A stretch of DNA of 64,000 nucleotides from Roseovarius autotrophicus (GTDB lineage: Bacteria; Pseudomonadota; Alphaproteobacteria; Rhodobacterales; Rhodobacteraceae): assembly GCF_018069895.1 (NCBI RefSeq), contig NZ_JAGQDH010000008.1:1-64000 (forward strand), written 5' to 3'. Both the position numbers and the translations under genes were made by a program. Numbering within the stretch: position 1 is the first letter of the stretch; each line of letters starts with the position of its first letter. Shown piece by piece: positions 9,583 through 19,287 of the stretch. Below the pieces are notes generated by a model that saw only the letters and a program-made list of their open reading frames with translations, did no database searches and was not told the DNA's origin.

Positions 9583-10473
9583 TCAGACCCATTTCGCCAA
9601 GGGTGGCAGGCTCATCAGCACGGCATTGGCGTCATGGCCGGTGGCAAGCCCGAACTTGGTGCCGCGGTCATAAACGAGGTTGTATTCGGCATAAAGTCCG
9701 CGATGGACAAGCTGCCTGTCCTTGTCGGCCACGGTGAAGGGCTGTTCACGTCGCTTTTCGACAAGCGGCACGAAGGCCGGGAGGAAGGCGCGGCCGATAT
9801 CCTGCGTCAGCGCGAAATCCGCCCCCCAGTCACCGGTATTGCGATCGTCCATGAAGATGCCGCCGACTCCGCGCGCGCGCCCGCGATGGGGGATGTAGAA
9901 ATATTCGTCCGCCCAGTCCTTGAGACGCGGATAGAGATCGGCACCGTGCGGGTCGAGATGGGCCTTTTGCGTCGCGTGGAAATGGGCCGTGTCCTCGGCG
10001 TATTCGATACACGGGTTGAGGTCCGAGCCGCCGCCGAACCACCAGGCATGCGGGGTCCAGAACATCCGTGTATTCATGTGCACCGCGGGGCAATGCGGAT
10101 TCTGCATATGCGCCACAAGGCTGATGCCAGAGGCCCAGAAACGCGGGTCGTCCGCCATGCCGGGCACGCCGCGCGCGGCCATCGCGCGCTGTGCCGCTTC
10201 GCCCAGTTGGCCATAGACCTCGGAGACGTTGACGCCCACCTTCTCGAAGACGCGCCCCCCGCGCATCACGCTCATGAGGCCACCGCCGGCATCCGAGCCG
10301 TCCTCGCTGGTGCGGGCGGTCTCGCTTACCTCGAAGCGACCGGGGGGCTCGTCCGCGAAGGGGCCGGTGGTGTGGCTTTGCTCCAGCGCCTCGAAGGCGG
10401 CGACGATCTCGTCGCGCAGGCTGCGGAACCAGGTGCTCGCGCGGGTCTTGCGGGCGGTGAAATCCTCGGACAT
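9583..10473 (-). CDS. hemF: Coproporphyrinogen III oxidase, aerobic
   Basis: Oxygen-dependent HemF converts coproporphyrinogen III to protoporphyrinogen IX in haem synthesis. It has 296 residues. Family signatures are HMNTRMFWTPHAWWFGGGSDLNP (abridged: HMNTRMF, then WWFGGG), the FYIPHRGRARGVGGIF-like stretch with RGVGGIFMDD, and the C-terminal EYNLVYDRGTKFGL. The start at 10473 is chosen for its normal N-terminus. The upstream SDR gene ends 10 bases before it, so the two are probably cotranscribed. Confidence 0.93.
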   Translation of the reverse strand: MSEDFTARKTRASTWFRSLRDEIVAAFEALEQSHTTGPFADEPPGRFEVSETARTSEDGSDAGGGLMSVMRGGRVFEKVGVNVSEVYGQLGEAAQRAMAARGVPGMADDPRFWASGISLVAHMQNPHCPAVHMNTRMFWTPHAWWFGGGSDLNPCIEYAEDTAHFHATQKAHLDPHGADLYPRLKDWADEYFYIPHRGRARGVGGIFMDDRNTGDWGADFALTQDIGRAFLPAFVPLVEKRREQPFTVADKDRQLVHRGLYAEYNLVYDRGTKFGLATGHDANAVLMSLPPLAKWV

Positions 10474-10483
10474 GGGCAATCCT

Positions 10484-11284
10484 TCAATGGGCGGGGGCGG
10501 CACAGGGGTCGAGCAGCGTGCGCCCGCCATCCATGGTCATGATCTGCCCGGTCATGAAGGCCGAGCCGTCGCAGGCGAGATATTGCACCGCCTCGGCGAG
10601 TTCGGTGGCCGAGGCGATCCGCCCCAGCGGCGTGTGGCACTCGATATCTTCGCGGTAGTCGCTGTGTTCGCGCAGCGTGTCCTTGAGCGAGGCGCTCATC
10701 ACCGAGCCGAAGGCCACCGCATTGACGCGGATCCGGTGCGGGGCAAGCGCCACGGCAAGGCTTCGCGTCATCTGATCGAGCGCGGCGGAGGAGATGGAAT
10801 AGGCCAGAAGGTCGGGATGTGTGCGGCGCGCGGCAATGGACGAGAGGTTGACGATCGTGCCTGCCGACGCCTCGCCATTGCCTTCGGATTGCTTGATCAT
10901 CCGCCGCGCGACAAGCTGGCTCATGCGCAGCGCGGTCAGAAGATTCTGCTGCAACAGCATCTCGACCCCGTCATCGTCGGGGTTGAGCGGGTCAGAGGGC
11001 ACGACCTGACGGCAGGCATTGATCAGGATATCCACCTGATCGAAGGCGTCGAGCGTGGCCGAAAGCAGATTAGCCTGCGCCAGCTTCTGTCGCATGTCAC
11101 CCGAGAAATAGCGGATATTGTCGCTCTTGGCGAGCTTGCCGAGTTCGTCCTTGAGGCGCTTTTCATCCTTGTCGGCGAACATCACGTTCGCGCCCTTGTC
11201 GGCGAAATGCCGCCCGATGGCGAGGCCGATCCCGTTGGCGCCGCCGGTGACGATGGCGGTCTTGCCCGCGATGGAAAAGGACAT
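10484..11284 (-). CDS. SDR-family protein lacking catalytic Lys
   Basis: A 266-residue short-chain dehydrogenase/reductase fold. The nucleotide-binding TGGANGIG motif (residues 13-20), the active-site Ser in NLSSI (148-149) and Tyr162 are present. Where YxxxK is expected the sequence reads YSISS, so the catalytic Lys is replaced by Ser166, and the usual NNAG motif is INACR. The C-terminal GQIMTMDGG is normal. The protein probably binds NAD(P)(H), but ordinary SDR catalysis is doubtful; it may be a pseudoenzyme or use altered chemistry. It lies just before hemF. Confidence 0.8.
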   Translation of the reverse strand: MSFSIAGKTAIVTGGANGIGLAIGRHFADKGANVMFADKDEKRLKDELGKLAKSDNIRYFSGDMRQKLAQANLLSATLDAFDQVDILINACRQVVPSDPLNPDDDGVEMLLQQNLLTALRMSQLVARRMIKQSEGNGEASAGTIVNLSSIAARRTHPDLLAYSISSAALDQMTRSLAVALAPHRIRVNAVAFGSVMSASLKDTLREHSDYREDIECHTPLGRIASATELAEAVQYLACDGSAFMTGQIMTMDGGRTLLDPCAAPAH

Positions 11285-11329
11285 GGAAAGGGGCCTTTCT
11301 GGCTGATCCGTCGCCCAATCTAGGCCAAT

Positions 11330-12322
11330 TCAGGGCCGCTGGCGAGAGGGATGGCTGGCATGGAGGATCTTGAAGCGCACATCGCCCGCCGCCTCGGTCA
11401 CGCGCTTGAACCGCTCTGCGAGCGTGGACTCGTAGGGCAGGTGCCGGTTGGACACCAGCCAGAGCGCGCCTGCGGGTTTGAGCATGTCGGCGGCAGCGGC
11501 GATGAAGGCGCGGCCAAGGTCGGTATCGGCGGTGCGCCCGGTATGGAAGGGCGGGTTCATGATCACGCTGTCGGCGCGCGTCTCCGGCCGCCAGCCGGTC
11601 GCGTCGGCCCAGTGCAGATGGGCGCGCGGATCGGGCAGGTTGCGGCGCGCACAGTCAAGCGCCGCGTGATCGGCCTCGACCAGATCGAGCCGGGTGATGC
11701 TGTCGCGTTCCAGCGCGCGGGCCGAAAGATAGCCCCAGCCGCCGCCGAGGTCGATCACATGCGCGCCAAGGCTTGCAGGCAGCGTGTCACCGAGCAGGCG
11801 CGAGCCGGGGTCGATCCCGTCGGCGGAAAACACCCCCGGCGCGGTGACAAAGCCGCCCTCGATCTCTCTCGGGCCGGGGCTTTGCCAGTCGCTCAGGTCC
11901 GCCCCCGGCCCGAAGGTGCAGATCTTGCCATGGGCCTTGGACAGCGGCAGCCCGGTTTCCGCCCGCGCCCGGAGTGCGCGCAGCACCGATTCGATACCGT
12001 CGGTCTTGTCCCCGTCCACGATGACCGGCCCGTCGCTGACACCCGCCGCCTGTGCAATGAGCGCATGGGCCAGCGCCTTGGCGCGCGGCAGGCAGACAAG
12101 GGCCGCAGCATAGCGGCCCGAGGGGGCAATGGCGCAATCATACCCCTCTGCAGAGAAATGCCGAAAGTCCGGGGCAAAGCCGGTGATCACCTGCACGCCG
12201 GCGCGCGGCAACGCCGAGAGATCCACGCCCGCACGCGGCGCGAACACGGCGATGCGCCCGGTTTCGGGCAACACCACATGCCCGCTGTCGAGCGCGAGCG
12301 TCAGGCGGTCGGCAAGGCCCAC
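11330..12322 (-). CDS. RsmC-like rRNA guanine methyltransferase
   Basis: A 330-residue class I methyltransferase of the RsmC/RlmG type: a degenerate N-terminal half (residues 1 to about 160) and a catalytic C-terminal half with the SAM loop VIDLGGGWGYLS near residue 190 and the N2-guanine motif NPPFHTG near residue 255. RsmC methylates G1207 of 16S rRNA and RlmG a 23S guanine; the exact target is not decided here. It ends just before an SDR gene transcribed in the same direction and starts 2 bases after the clpS stop. Confidence 0.8.
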   Translation of the reverse strand: MGLADRLTLALDSGHVVLPETGRIAVFAPRAGVDLSALPRAGVQVITGFAPDFRHFSAEGYDCAIAPSGRYAAALVCLPRAKALAHALIAQAAGVSDGPVIVDGDKTDGIESVLRALRARAETGLPLSKAHGKICTFGPGADLSDWQSPGPREIEGGFVTAPGVFSADGIDPGSRLLGDTLPASLGAHVIDLGGGWGYLSARALERDSITRLDLVEADHAALDCARRNLPDPRAHLHWADATGWRPETRADSVIMNPPFHTGRTADTDLGRAFIAAAADMLKPAGALWLVSNRHLPYESTLAERFKRVTEAAGDVRFKILHASHPSRQRP

Positions 12323-12323
12323 G

Positions 12324-12665
12324 CTATTCCTTTTCCATCGTGCATTGCAGCGGGTGCTGATGACGCCGGGCGAAATCCATCACCTGCCCGACCTTGGTCT
12401 CGGCGACCTCGTGGCTGAACACGCCGACCACGGCCACGCCCTTCTTGTGGACGGTCAGCATGATCTCGAACGCCTGCGCATGCGACATGCCGAAAAACCG
12501 CTCAAGCACCGCCACCACGAATTCCATCGGCGTGTAATCGTCGTTGAGCAAAAGCACCTTGTAGAATGGCGGGCGTTGCGTTCTCGCCCGCGTCTTGAGC
12601 GCGATCGAGGTCTCGTCGTCGCCGTTCTCCGGTCCGGTCATGGTGGGGCGCGGGGTCTGTGGCAT
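12324..12665 (-). CDS. clpS: ClpS adaptor protein
   Basis: ClpS binds the ClpA N-domain and delivers N-degron substrates to ClpAP. The 113-residue form has an unstructured N-terminal extension and the core from [20 protein letters not shown], including the conserved DD-TPM N-degron pocket, followed by [13 protein letters not shown]-type sequence. The start is uncertain: Met at 12665 or 12641 both fit, and neither has a strong ribosome-binding site. Confidence 0.9.
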   Translation of the reverse strand: MPQTPRPTMTGPENGDDETSIALKTRARTQRPPFYKVLLLNDDYTPMEFVVAVLERFFGMSHAQAFEIMLTVHKKGVAVVGVFSHEVAETKVGQVMDFARRHQHPLQCTMEKE

Positions 12666-12803
12666 GGCGGGCGGGCGGATCCGGGTTTGGGAAAATGCGG
12701 TGTCTCTCGGCCCCTCTATATAACTTATGCCGCCCGCGAGAAAAGGGGCGGTTTGTGGCAAGGTCGCGGGGAGGTTTCCTGCCGCGCGCGGTCCTGCTGT
12801 CCC

Positions 12804-15572
12804 TCACGCCGTCGCGCGCTCGACGCCCTCGGAGATGGCGGTACGGAGTTTCTTCTCGAGCGTGGCGCGTTTGCTTTCAGAGTGGAACTTCAGGCCGAAC
12901 ATGTCCTTGACGTAGAAGGTATCGACCACCTGTTCGCCGAATGTCGCGATCACCGCCGAGGCGATATAGACGTTGTTGGCCGCGAGCGTGCGGGTGAGAT
13001 CGTAAAGCAGGCCGGGGCGGTCGCGGGTGTCAACCTCGATGATGGTGTAGATTTCGGAGCCGTCATTGTCGAAGGTGATATGCGTGGGCACGCGAAAGGC
13101 GCGTTCGCGCTTTTTGAGCTTGTCGCGCGACTTGATCGCCTCGCGTGGGAGGATTTCGCCCTTGAGGGTGCGCGCGATGGTCTGGCGCAGGCGCGGCAGG
13201 CGGCTTTCCTCGAACGGGCTGCCGTCATCATCCTGAATCCAGAACACGGCGGTAGCGAACCCGTCCTTGGAGGTATAGGTGCGCGCATCGACCACGTTCG
13301 CTCCCGCCAGCGCCAGCGCGCCCGCCAGGCGCGAGAAGATCCCCGGATGATCCGCGAGCGCGAAACAGGCGCGAGTGGCGTCACGGTCGGTGTCGATGGC
13401 GAGGTCGATGGCGATTTCGTCATCCTTTAGATCGCGCAAGAGCCGGGCAAAGATCACATGGGCGGTGACATGCAGCCCCTGCCAATAGGGCGGATAGTGA
13501 CGCGAGGTCTCGTGCTTGAGGTCTTTCGCGTCCCAATCGGGCAGGGCCTCGCGCAGGGCACGCTTGGCATCCACCCCGCGCTGTTCGCGGTTGAGCGCCT
13601 CAAGCCCGCCCTCCATCGCGCGCCGGGTCTGGCGATAGAGCGCACGGAACAGCGACGCTTTCCAGTTGTTCCATGTGCCAGGGCCGACGCCGCGAATGTC
13701 GCAGACCGTGAGCAGCAGGAGCAGGTCAAGCCGCTCGCGCGTCTGCACTGCCTTGGCGAAATCGCGCACCGTGCGCGGATCGGCGATGTCGCGTTTCTGT
13801 GCCGTGTCGGACATCAGCAGGTGGTTGCGCACCAGCCATTCCACCGTCTCGGCCTCGCGTTTCGGCAGGCCCAGCCGGGGCGCCACCTTGCGCGCGATCT
13901 GCGCGCCCAGGATCGAATGATCCTCGGGCCGGCCCTTGCCGATGTCGTGCAGGAGCAGCGCCACATAGAGCACGCGGCGGTTCACCCCTTCCTTGAGGAT
14001 CGAGGACGAGACCGGCAATTCCTCGATCAACTCGCGCCGCTCGATCTGCGCGAGGTGCGAGATACATTGGATGATGTGTTCGTCCACCGTGTAATGGTGA
14101 TACATGTTGAATTGCATCATCGCGCGGATCGGTTCGAATTCCGGCAGAAAGGCCGAAAGAACGCCAAGTTCGTTCATGCGCCGCAGCGCGCGTTCGGGGT
14201 TGCCGTGTTTCAGCAGCAGGCCGAGAAAAAGCTTCTGCGCTGCCAGGTCGTTGCGGAATCCCTCGTCGATGAGCGACAGGTTGTTGGTGACCATGAGCAT
14301 CGCATCGGGATGGATCAGAAGCCCGGTGCGCAATGCCTCCTCGAAAAGCCGCAAGAGGTTGAACGGGTCGGCCAAAAAGGCGGCTTCATCGGCGATGGCC
14401 AGCCGCCCGGTGATCTCGACATAGCCCGCGCGCAGCCGCTTGCGCCGCTTGAGCAGACGTTGCAGCAGCGGCTCGGCCTTGTGCTGTGCCGCCTCCAGTT
14501 TGGTCAGGAAGATGCGTGTCAGATCCCCCACGGCAGTGGCGTGGCGAAAGTAATCCTGCATGAAGATTTCCACGCCCCGCCGCCCGCCGCGATCCGCATA
14601 GCCCATCCGTTCGGCCACCTGCACCTGAACGTCGAAGGTGAGTTGATCATTGGCGCGTCCGGCGATGAGGTGCAGATGGCTCCGCACGGCCCAGAGAAAG
14701 CTCTCGGCGCGCTGGAATGTGCCGAATTCCTCCTGTGTGAAGGTGCCAAGTGCCACCAGATCGCCCACATCGCGCACATGGTGCACATACTTGGCGATCC
14801 AGAACAGCGATTGCAGGTCGCGCAATCCGCCCTTGCCCTCCTTGACATTGGGCTCGACCATGTATCGCTCGCCCTGTTTCTCGTGGCGGGCGTCGCGCTC
14901 GGCCAGTTTCGCCTCGGTGAACTCGCGTTCCGTGCCGGTAAAGAGTTTCTCGCGCAACTGCGTGTCGAGGCGCTGCGCAAGGGCCGCGTCACCGCCAAGA
15001 TAGCGATGTTCCAGAAGGGCGGTGCGGATGGTGAAATCCTCGGCCCCCAGACGCAGGCAATCGCGGATGGTGCGGCTTGCATGGCCAACCTTCAGGCGCA
15101 GGTCCCACAGGATGTAGAGCATCGATTCGATCACGCTCTCAGCCCAGGGGGTGATCTTGTAGGGCGTGAGAAACAGCAGATCGACATCGGAAAACGGCGC
15201 CATCTCGCCGCGCCCGTAGCCGCCGACGGCGCAGACGGCGATGCGCTCGGCCTCGGTGGGGGTGGCGAGCGGGTGCATATGGCGCGTGGCCAGATCGAGC
15301 GTTGCCAGCACCACGCAATCCGTGAGCCAGCACCAGGCGCGGGTGGCGGGGCGCGCGTCGAAGGGCCGTCCGGCAAAGGCCCCGGCGATGGCCGTGCGGC
15401 CGTGCGCGATCTCTGCTCCGAGGATCGCGACGGCAGCACGGCGCAGCGCGGCGGGATCGGCGGCCCCGGTTGCGGCTTCGTCAAGCGCCATCGCCACCTT
15501 GCCCGCCGCGAAGATATCGTCGGGTGCAAGGATCAGGTCGGCGGGCGGCGCGGGCGGCTGGGGCAGGGGCAT
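12804..15572 (-). CDS. glnD: PII uridylyltransferase GlnD
   Basis: Bifunctional uridylyltransferase/uridylyl-removing enzyme, the glutamine sensor that modifies PII proteins. The 922-residue protein has, in order, a nucleotidyltransferase domain with GGYGRGEMAPFSDVDLL, a GlnE/GlnD helical linker, an HD phosphohydrolase domain with LLLHDIGKGRPEDH, and two C-terminal ACT domains (around ADHPGIFSRLAGAL and DTRDRPGLLYDLTRTL). The ATG at 15572 falls just after the upstream lipoprotein gene's stop, which excludes the longer frame reading back into that gene. All catalytic segments are intact. Confidence 0.95.
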   Translation of the reverse strand: MPLPQPPAPPADLILAPDDIFAAGKVAMALDEAATGAADPAALRRAAVAILGAEIAHGRTAIAGAFAGRPFDARPATRAWCWLTDCVVLATLDLATRHMHPLATPTEAERIAVCAVGGYGRGEMAPFSDVDLLFLTPYKITPWAESVIESMLYILWDLRLKVGHASRTIRDCLRLGAEDFTIRTALLEHRYLGGDAALAQRLDTQLREKLFTGTEREFTEAKLAERDARHEKQGERYMVEPNVKEGKGGLRDLQSLFWIAKYVHHVRDVGDLVALGTFTQEEFGTFQRAESFLWAVRSHLHLIAGRANDQLTFDVQVQVAERMGYADRGGRRGVEIFMQDYFRHATAVGDLTRIFLTKLEAAQHKAEPLLQRLLKRRKRLRAGYVEITGRLAIADEAAFLADPFNLLRLFEEALRTGLLIHPDAMLMVTNNLSLIDEGFRNDLAAQKLFLGLLLKHGNPERALRRMNELGVLSAFLPEFEPIRAMMQFNMYHHYTVDEHIIQCISHLAQIERRELIEELPVSSSILKEGVNRRVLYVALLLHDIGKGRPEDHSILGAQIARKVAPRLGLPKREAETVEWLVRNHLLMSDTAQKRDIADPRTVRDFAKAVQTRERLDLLLLLTVCDIRGVGPGTWNNWKASLFRALYRQTRRAMEGGLEALNREQRGVDAKRALREALPDWDAKDLKHETSRHYPPYWQGLHVTAHVIFARLLRDLKDDEIAIDLAIDTDRDATRACFALADHPGIFSRLAGALALAGANVVDARTYTSKDGFATAVFWIQDDDGSPFEESRLPRLRQTIARTLKGEILPREAIKSRDKLKKRERAFRVPTHITFDNDGSEIYTIIEVDTRDRPGLLYDLTRTLAANNVYIASAVIATFGEQVVDTFYVKDMFGLKFHSESKRATLEKKLRTAISEGVERATA

Positions 15573-15588
15573 CAGGCCCCCGCAGGCC

Positions 15589-16758
15589 TCAGAACCCGGC
15601 ACCGCCAAAGCCTTGCGGTGCCGGTGACAGGATCTGCACCCGCTTGTCGGTAATGGTGGCGACGGCAAGACCGCGCTCGTTGGTGCCGTCGGGATTGAGA
15701 CGGAACACGCCGGTCACCCCCTGAAACCCAGCCGATTGCGTGAGATCGCCACGCGCCAGCCCTCGCCCGGCCTTGGCAAGCGCCCCGACTGCGGCGATGC
15801 CGTCATAGGCCAGCCCCGCGATCGGGTGTGGCGCATTGCCGTTGGCGGCCCTGAATCGCTCGGTGAAGCGGGCCGAACGGGCGGGATCGGGCAGGGCAAA
15901 CCAGCTGCCCTGAACGCCGGGCAGGTCGAGCGTCTGCGGCGGCGTATCCCAGCGGGCAAGGCCGATATACTGCACACGGTCGGGGCCAAGCCCGGCCTCG
16001 GGAAGCATCTGCGAGAACAGCGGCAGCGCGCCGGCGGTGTTGGCGGTCAGGAACAGTGCGTCGGCGGCGTTGGTCTCGGCGGTCTGGCGGATCAGCGGGA
16101 CCGCGTTCACCACACCGTCCTGCGAGAACTCATAGCCGACGCTGCCGGCAAGCGTTCCGCCCTGCGCCTGAACGGCACCGGTGATCGCCTCGAGCCCGAG
16201 CCGCCCGGCGAGATTCTCGGAATAGACCGCCATCATGCGCGACTTGCCCTGGCTTGCGGCAAAACCGGCCAGCCGGTCGGCGGTGTTGCGGAAGGTCTGC
16301 CCGAGAATGAAGAGATTACCGCCGGCGATGGTCGAGTTGTTGGAGAAGGCGAGCACGTTGATGTTGCGCGGCGCCACGGCGACGGCGACGGCATTGGCCG
16401 ATTCGGCATGCAGGGGACCGATGATGATCTGCGCCCCGTCGGCAACGGCATTGAGTGCCGCCTGCCGGGCCTGCGCGGGCTGGCCGGCGGTGCCGTAGAC
16501 GCGCAGATCGATCGTGACACCGACAAGGTCCGAGACAGCAAGCCGCGCGGCGTTCTCGAGGTCGCGGGCCAGTTGCGCTTCCTGCGCGTTCGCCGTGCCA
16601 TGCGGCACCAGAAGCGCCACCGGTACCGCGCCGCGCGACACCGTGGCCGCGCCCGGCGTGGCCTGCGGCACCGGCTGGCAGGCGGCCAGCCCGACCAGCC
16701 CCGCAAGCGCAGCGAGGCGGGCTAAGGGCTTGCGGAGGGCGGTCGGAACGGCAAACAT
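15589..16758 (-). CDS. LppC/LpoA-type lipoprotein
   Basis: A 389-residue lipoprotein with the lipobox LVGLAAC (Cys27) and a type I periplasmic-binding-protein fold of the LppC/LpoA group (penicillin-binding protein activators). Typical segments are VPVALLVPHG at the start of the fold, IIIGPLHAESA and VLAFSNNSTIAGGNLF. LpoA activates PBP1A in gammaproteobacteria; alphaproteobacterial members keep only the binding-protein-like domain, and their partner is less certain. It lies 16 bases before glnD on the same strand and diverges from rsmI. Confidence 0.8.
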   Translation of the reverse strand: MFAVPTALRKPLARLAALAGLVGLAACQPVPQATPGAATVSRGAVPVALLVPHGTANAQEAQLARDLENAARLAVSDLVGVTIDLRVYGTAGQPAQARQAALNAVADGAQIIIGPLHAESANAVAVAVAPRNINVLAFSNNSTIAGGNLFILGQTFRNTADRLAGFAASQGKSRMMAVYSENLAGRLGLEAITGAVQAQGGTLAGSVGYEFSQDGVVNAVPLIRQTAETNAADALFLTANTAGALPLFSQMLPEAGLGPDRVQYIGLARWDTPPQTLDLPGVQGSWFALPDPARSARFTERFRAANGNAPHPIAGLAYDGIAAVGALAKAGRGLARGDLTQSAGFQGVTGVFRLNPDGTNERGLAVATITDKRVQILSPAPQGFGGAGF

Positions 16759-16838
16759 GGCTTACTCCCTGTCATGGGCACGCGGCTTCGGGTTATACGC
16801 CCGCGTGATCATAGCCGTCATCTGGAAAGGGTCCAGCG

Positions 16839-17702
16839 ATGAATTCCGATCCGCAGAAACTGGCCGCCGGGCTTTACCTGATCGCGACGCCGATCGGGGC
16901 CGCGCGCGACATCACGTTGCGGGCGCTCGATCTTCTTGCGGCGGCGGATGTGCTGGTGGCCGAAGATACGCGCAGCCTGCGGCGGTTGATGGAAATCCAT
17001 GGCGTGGCGCTGGGCGAGCGGCCACTCTGGGCCTATCATGATCACAACGGGGCCAGGATGCGCCCGCGCATTCTGGCGGCTCTGGCCGAGGGCAGATCGG
17101 TGCTCTACGCCTCCGAGGCGGGCACCCCGATGGTGGCCGATCCGGGCTTCGATCTTGGCCGCGCGGCGGTGGCGGAGGGATATCGGCTGATTTCGGCGCC
17201 GGGACCCTCGGCCGTGATCGCGGCGCTTACCCTGTCGGGCCTGCCTACCGACAGGTTCCTGTTCGCGGGCTTCCTGCCGAGCACCTCGGCACGGCGCAAG
17301 ACGGTTTTGAAGGAACTTGGCGCGGTGCCCGCAACGCTGGTGTTCTACGAATCGCCCAAGCGCGTTTCGGCGATGCTGGCAGATGCGGCAGAGGTGCTGG
17401 GCGGCGAGAGACCGGCAGCGCTCTGCCGGGAAATCACCAAGAAATTCGAGGAAACCCGCCGCGATACGCTGGAAAACCTCGCAGAAAGCTGCGCCGGAGA
17501 GGCGCTGAAAGGGGAAATTGTTGTCGTGATCGGGCGCGGGGATTCACCGGATATTAAAGAAGATGATATAGACCGGACTCTGGATGAGGCATTGAAGGGC
17601 GCAAGTGTGCGTGATGCGGCGGATCAGGTGGCGGCGGCCCTGGGGTTGCCACGGCGTCAGGTCTATCAGCGGGCCTTGCAGCTTGCGGCCCGGAACGGAT
17701 GA
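16839..17702 (+). CDS. rsmI: 16S rRNA 2'-O-ribose methyltransferase RsmI
   Basis: RsmI methylates the ribose of C1402 in 16S rRNA. The 287-residue protein starts the family domain with LYLIATPIGAARDITLRAL and continues through AEDTRSLRRLM, SEAGTPMVADPGF and the SAPGPSAVIAALTLSGLPTDRF block, all diagnostic of RsmI. The C-terminal part ends in a small helical region. The downstream YraN-family gene begins within its stop codon. Divergence from the LppC/LpoA-type gene is common in proteobacteria. Confidence 0.95.
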   Translation: MNSDPQKLAAGLYLIATPIGAARDITLRALDLLAAADVLVAEDTRSLRRLMEIHGVALGERPLWAYHDHNGARMRPRILAALAEGRSVLYASEAGTPMVADPGFDLGRAAVAEGYRLISAPGPSAVIAALTLSGLPTDRFLFAGFLPSTSARRKTVLKELGAVPATLVFYESPKRVSAMLADAAEVLGGERPAALCREITKKFEETRRDTLENLAESCAGEALKGEIVVVIGRGDSPDIKEDDIDRTLDEALKGASVRDAADQVAAALGLPRRQVYQRALQLAARNG

Positions 17703-18151
17703 GGGAAAGGTGCGAGATGCGGCAGCTAGTGTTTGATTTCGGCGCGCCGCCTCCGAGCGCGATCACACCCGATCGGGTGCCACGCTGGCGGAGTGACCGC
17801 GGGCGGCGGGCCTTTCTCAGTGGACAGGCCGCCGAAGATATGGTCGCGCAGCTTTATGAGGGGCGCGGCGTAACGGTCCTGGCACGGCGCTGGCGCGGGA
17901 TCAGCGGCGAGATCGACCTCGTCTTGCGCGCACCCGACACCTACGTGTTTTGCGAGGTGAAGCGCGCGGCAACCCATGATCTGGCGCTTCAGCGCCTGCG
18001 TCAGGGGCAGTTGCAGCGGATCTATCATGCGGCCTCGGAATATGTCGGGCTGACGCCCGAGGGGCAGCTTGCGCCGGTGCGATTCGATGTGGCGACGGTC
18101 GATGCTATCGGGGCCGTGGACATCCTCGAGGCGGCGTTCGGGCTTTTCTGA
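17699..18151 (+). CDS. YraN/UPF0102 family protein
   Basis: A 150-residue member of the UPF0102 (YraN) family of restriction-endonuclease-like fold proteins, regularly found beside rsmI. The core runs from AAEDMVAQLYEGRGVTVLARRWR through GEIDLVLRAP and FCEVKRA, keeping the D-(E/Q)xK-like acidic residues. An ATG at 17699 overlaps the rsmI stop; the Met at 17717 has a better AGGTG site and could be the real start. Function is not firmly established. Confidence 0.88.
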   Translation: MRERCEMRQLVFDFGAPPPSAITPDRVPRWRSDRGRRAFLSGQAAEDMVAQLYEGRGVTVLARRWRGISGEIDLVLRAPDTYVFCEVKRAATHDLALQRLRQGQLQRIYHAASEYVGLTPEGQLAPVRFDVATVDAIGAVDILEAAFGLF

Positions 18152-18209
18152 ATTGCGCGCGCGCGCGCCATGGCCCATGAAAGGGGCGATGTGACACATG
18201 AGGCCGCAC

Positions 18210-19145
18210 ATGAAAATCGCCTTTCAGATGGACCCGATCGGGCCGATCGACATCACTGCCGACAGCACTTTCCGCCTGATGATCGAGGCGCAGGAACGGG
18301 GCCATGAGCTCTATTACTACACGCCTGATGCGCTGGCCTATGAAGAGGGGCGGATCACCGCGCGGGGCTGGCCGCTCGAAGTGCAGCGCGTGGCGGGGGA
18401 TCACTACCGGCTGGGCGAAAACCGGACAGTCGATCTGGCGGATTTCGATGTCGTCTGGCTCCGGCAGGATCCACCTTTCGATATGCATTACATCACCACG
18501 ACGCATCTCCTCGAGCGGTTGAGCCCCGGAACGCTTGTGGTCAATGATCCGTTCTGGGTGCGGAATTTCCCCGAGAAGCTGCTGATCCTGAACTTTCCCG
18601 ATCTGACGCCCCCCACCACGATCGCACGCGATCTGGGCACGATCCGGGCGTTTCGCGCGCGCCATGGCGACGTGATTCTCAAGCCGCTTTACGGCAATGG
18701 CGGGGCAGGGGTGTTTCATCTGCCCGAGAGCGACCGAAATCTTGCCAGCCTGCATGAACTGTTCACGGGTTTCTCGCGCGAGCCGCTCATCGTTCAGAAA
18801 TACCTGCCCGACGTGGCCCTGGGCGACAAGCGGGTGATATTGGTGGACGGCGGGCCAATCGGCGCGATCAACCGGGTGCCCGCGCAGGGCGAGACGCGCT
18901 CGAACATGCATGTGGGCGGGCGGCCCGAGAAGGTGGGCCTGACCGAGCGCGACCGCGAGATCTGCGCGCGGATCGGGCCGCTTTTGCGGGAGAAGGGACA
19001 GGTTTTCGTGGGTATCGACGTGATCGGCGATTATCTGACCGAGATCAACGTGACCTCGCCCACGGGGCTTCAGGAACTGGAACGCTTTGACGGCACCAAT
19101 GGCGCAGGGCTGATCTGGGATGCGATCGAGGCGCGGCGGGGGTGA
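18210..19145 (+). CDS. gshB: Glutathione synthetase
   Basis: ATP-grasp enzyme that joins glycine to gamma-glutamylcysteine. It has 311 residues, normal for the bacterial type. Signatures are [10 protein letters not shown] at the start, [38 protein letters not shown] (ATP binding) and [15 protein letters not shown] near the end. The Met at 18210 is preferred over 18198 because GAGG lies seven bases before it. It follows the YraN-family gene after 58 bases and marks the last clear housekeeping gene before the accessory region. Confidence 0.95.
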   Translation: MKIAFQMDPIGPIDITADSTFRLMIEAQERGHELYYYTPDALAYEEGRITARGWPLEVQRVAGDHYRLGENRTVDLADFDVVWLRQDPPFDMHYITTTHLLERLSPGTLVVNDPFWVRNFPEKLLILNFPDLTPPTTIARDLGTIRAFRARHGDVILKPLYGNGGAGVFHLPESDRNLASLHELFTGFSREPLIVQKYLPDVALGDKRVILVDGGPIGAINRVPAQGETRSNMHVGGRPEKVGLTERDREICARIGPLLREKGQVFVGIDVIGDYLTEINVTSPTGLQELERFDGTNGAGLIWDAIEARRG

Positions 19146-19287
19146 GCTGGCAGCGCGCGCTTCTGAACTTGCATCTTAACCCGGATTATTCATGCGGGTG
19201 CGGTGATAGTGGCGTAAGCTTTTGAAATTTTGTATTTTTTGGTTGTTGAAGCCAGAAAATCCAGTTTCCAAGGCAGGCCCCCTCACC

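Noticed and set aside
14104-14160. tRNA T-arm-like GGTTCGAATTCCGG
   Set aside because: It lies within glnD coding sequence and no acceptor or anticodon stem surrounds it.
13458-15653. Plus-strand open frame of 731 codons opposite glnD
   Set aside because: It is a GC-rich mirror of glnD. It lacks a ribosome-binding site and family resemblance, and its composition (many Arg, Gln, His) is typical of an antisense shadow.
18152-18175. GC dinucleotide run before gshB as a regulatory or Z-DNA element
   Set aside because: The run is short and expected by chance in DNA of this composition.
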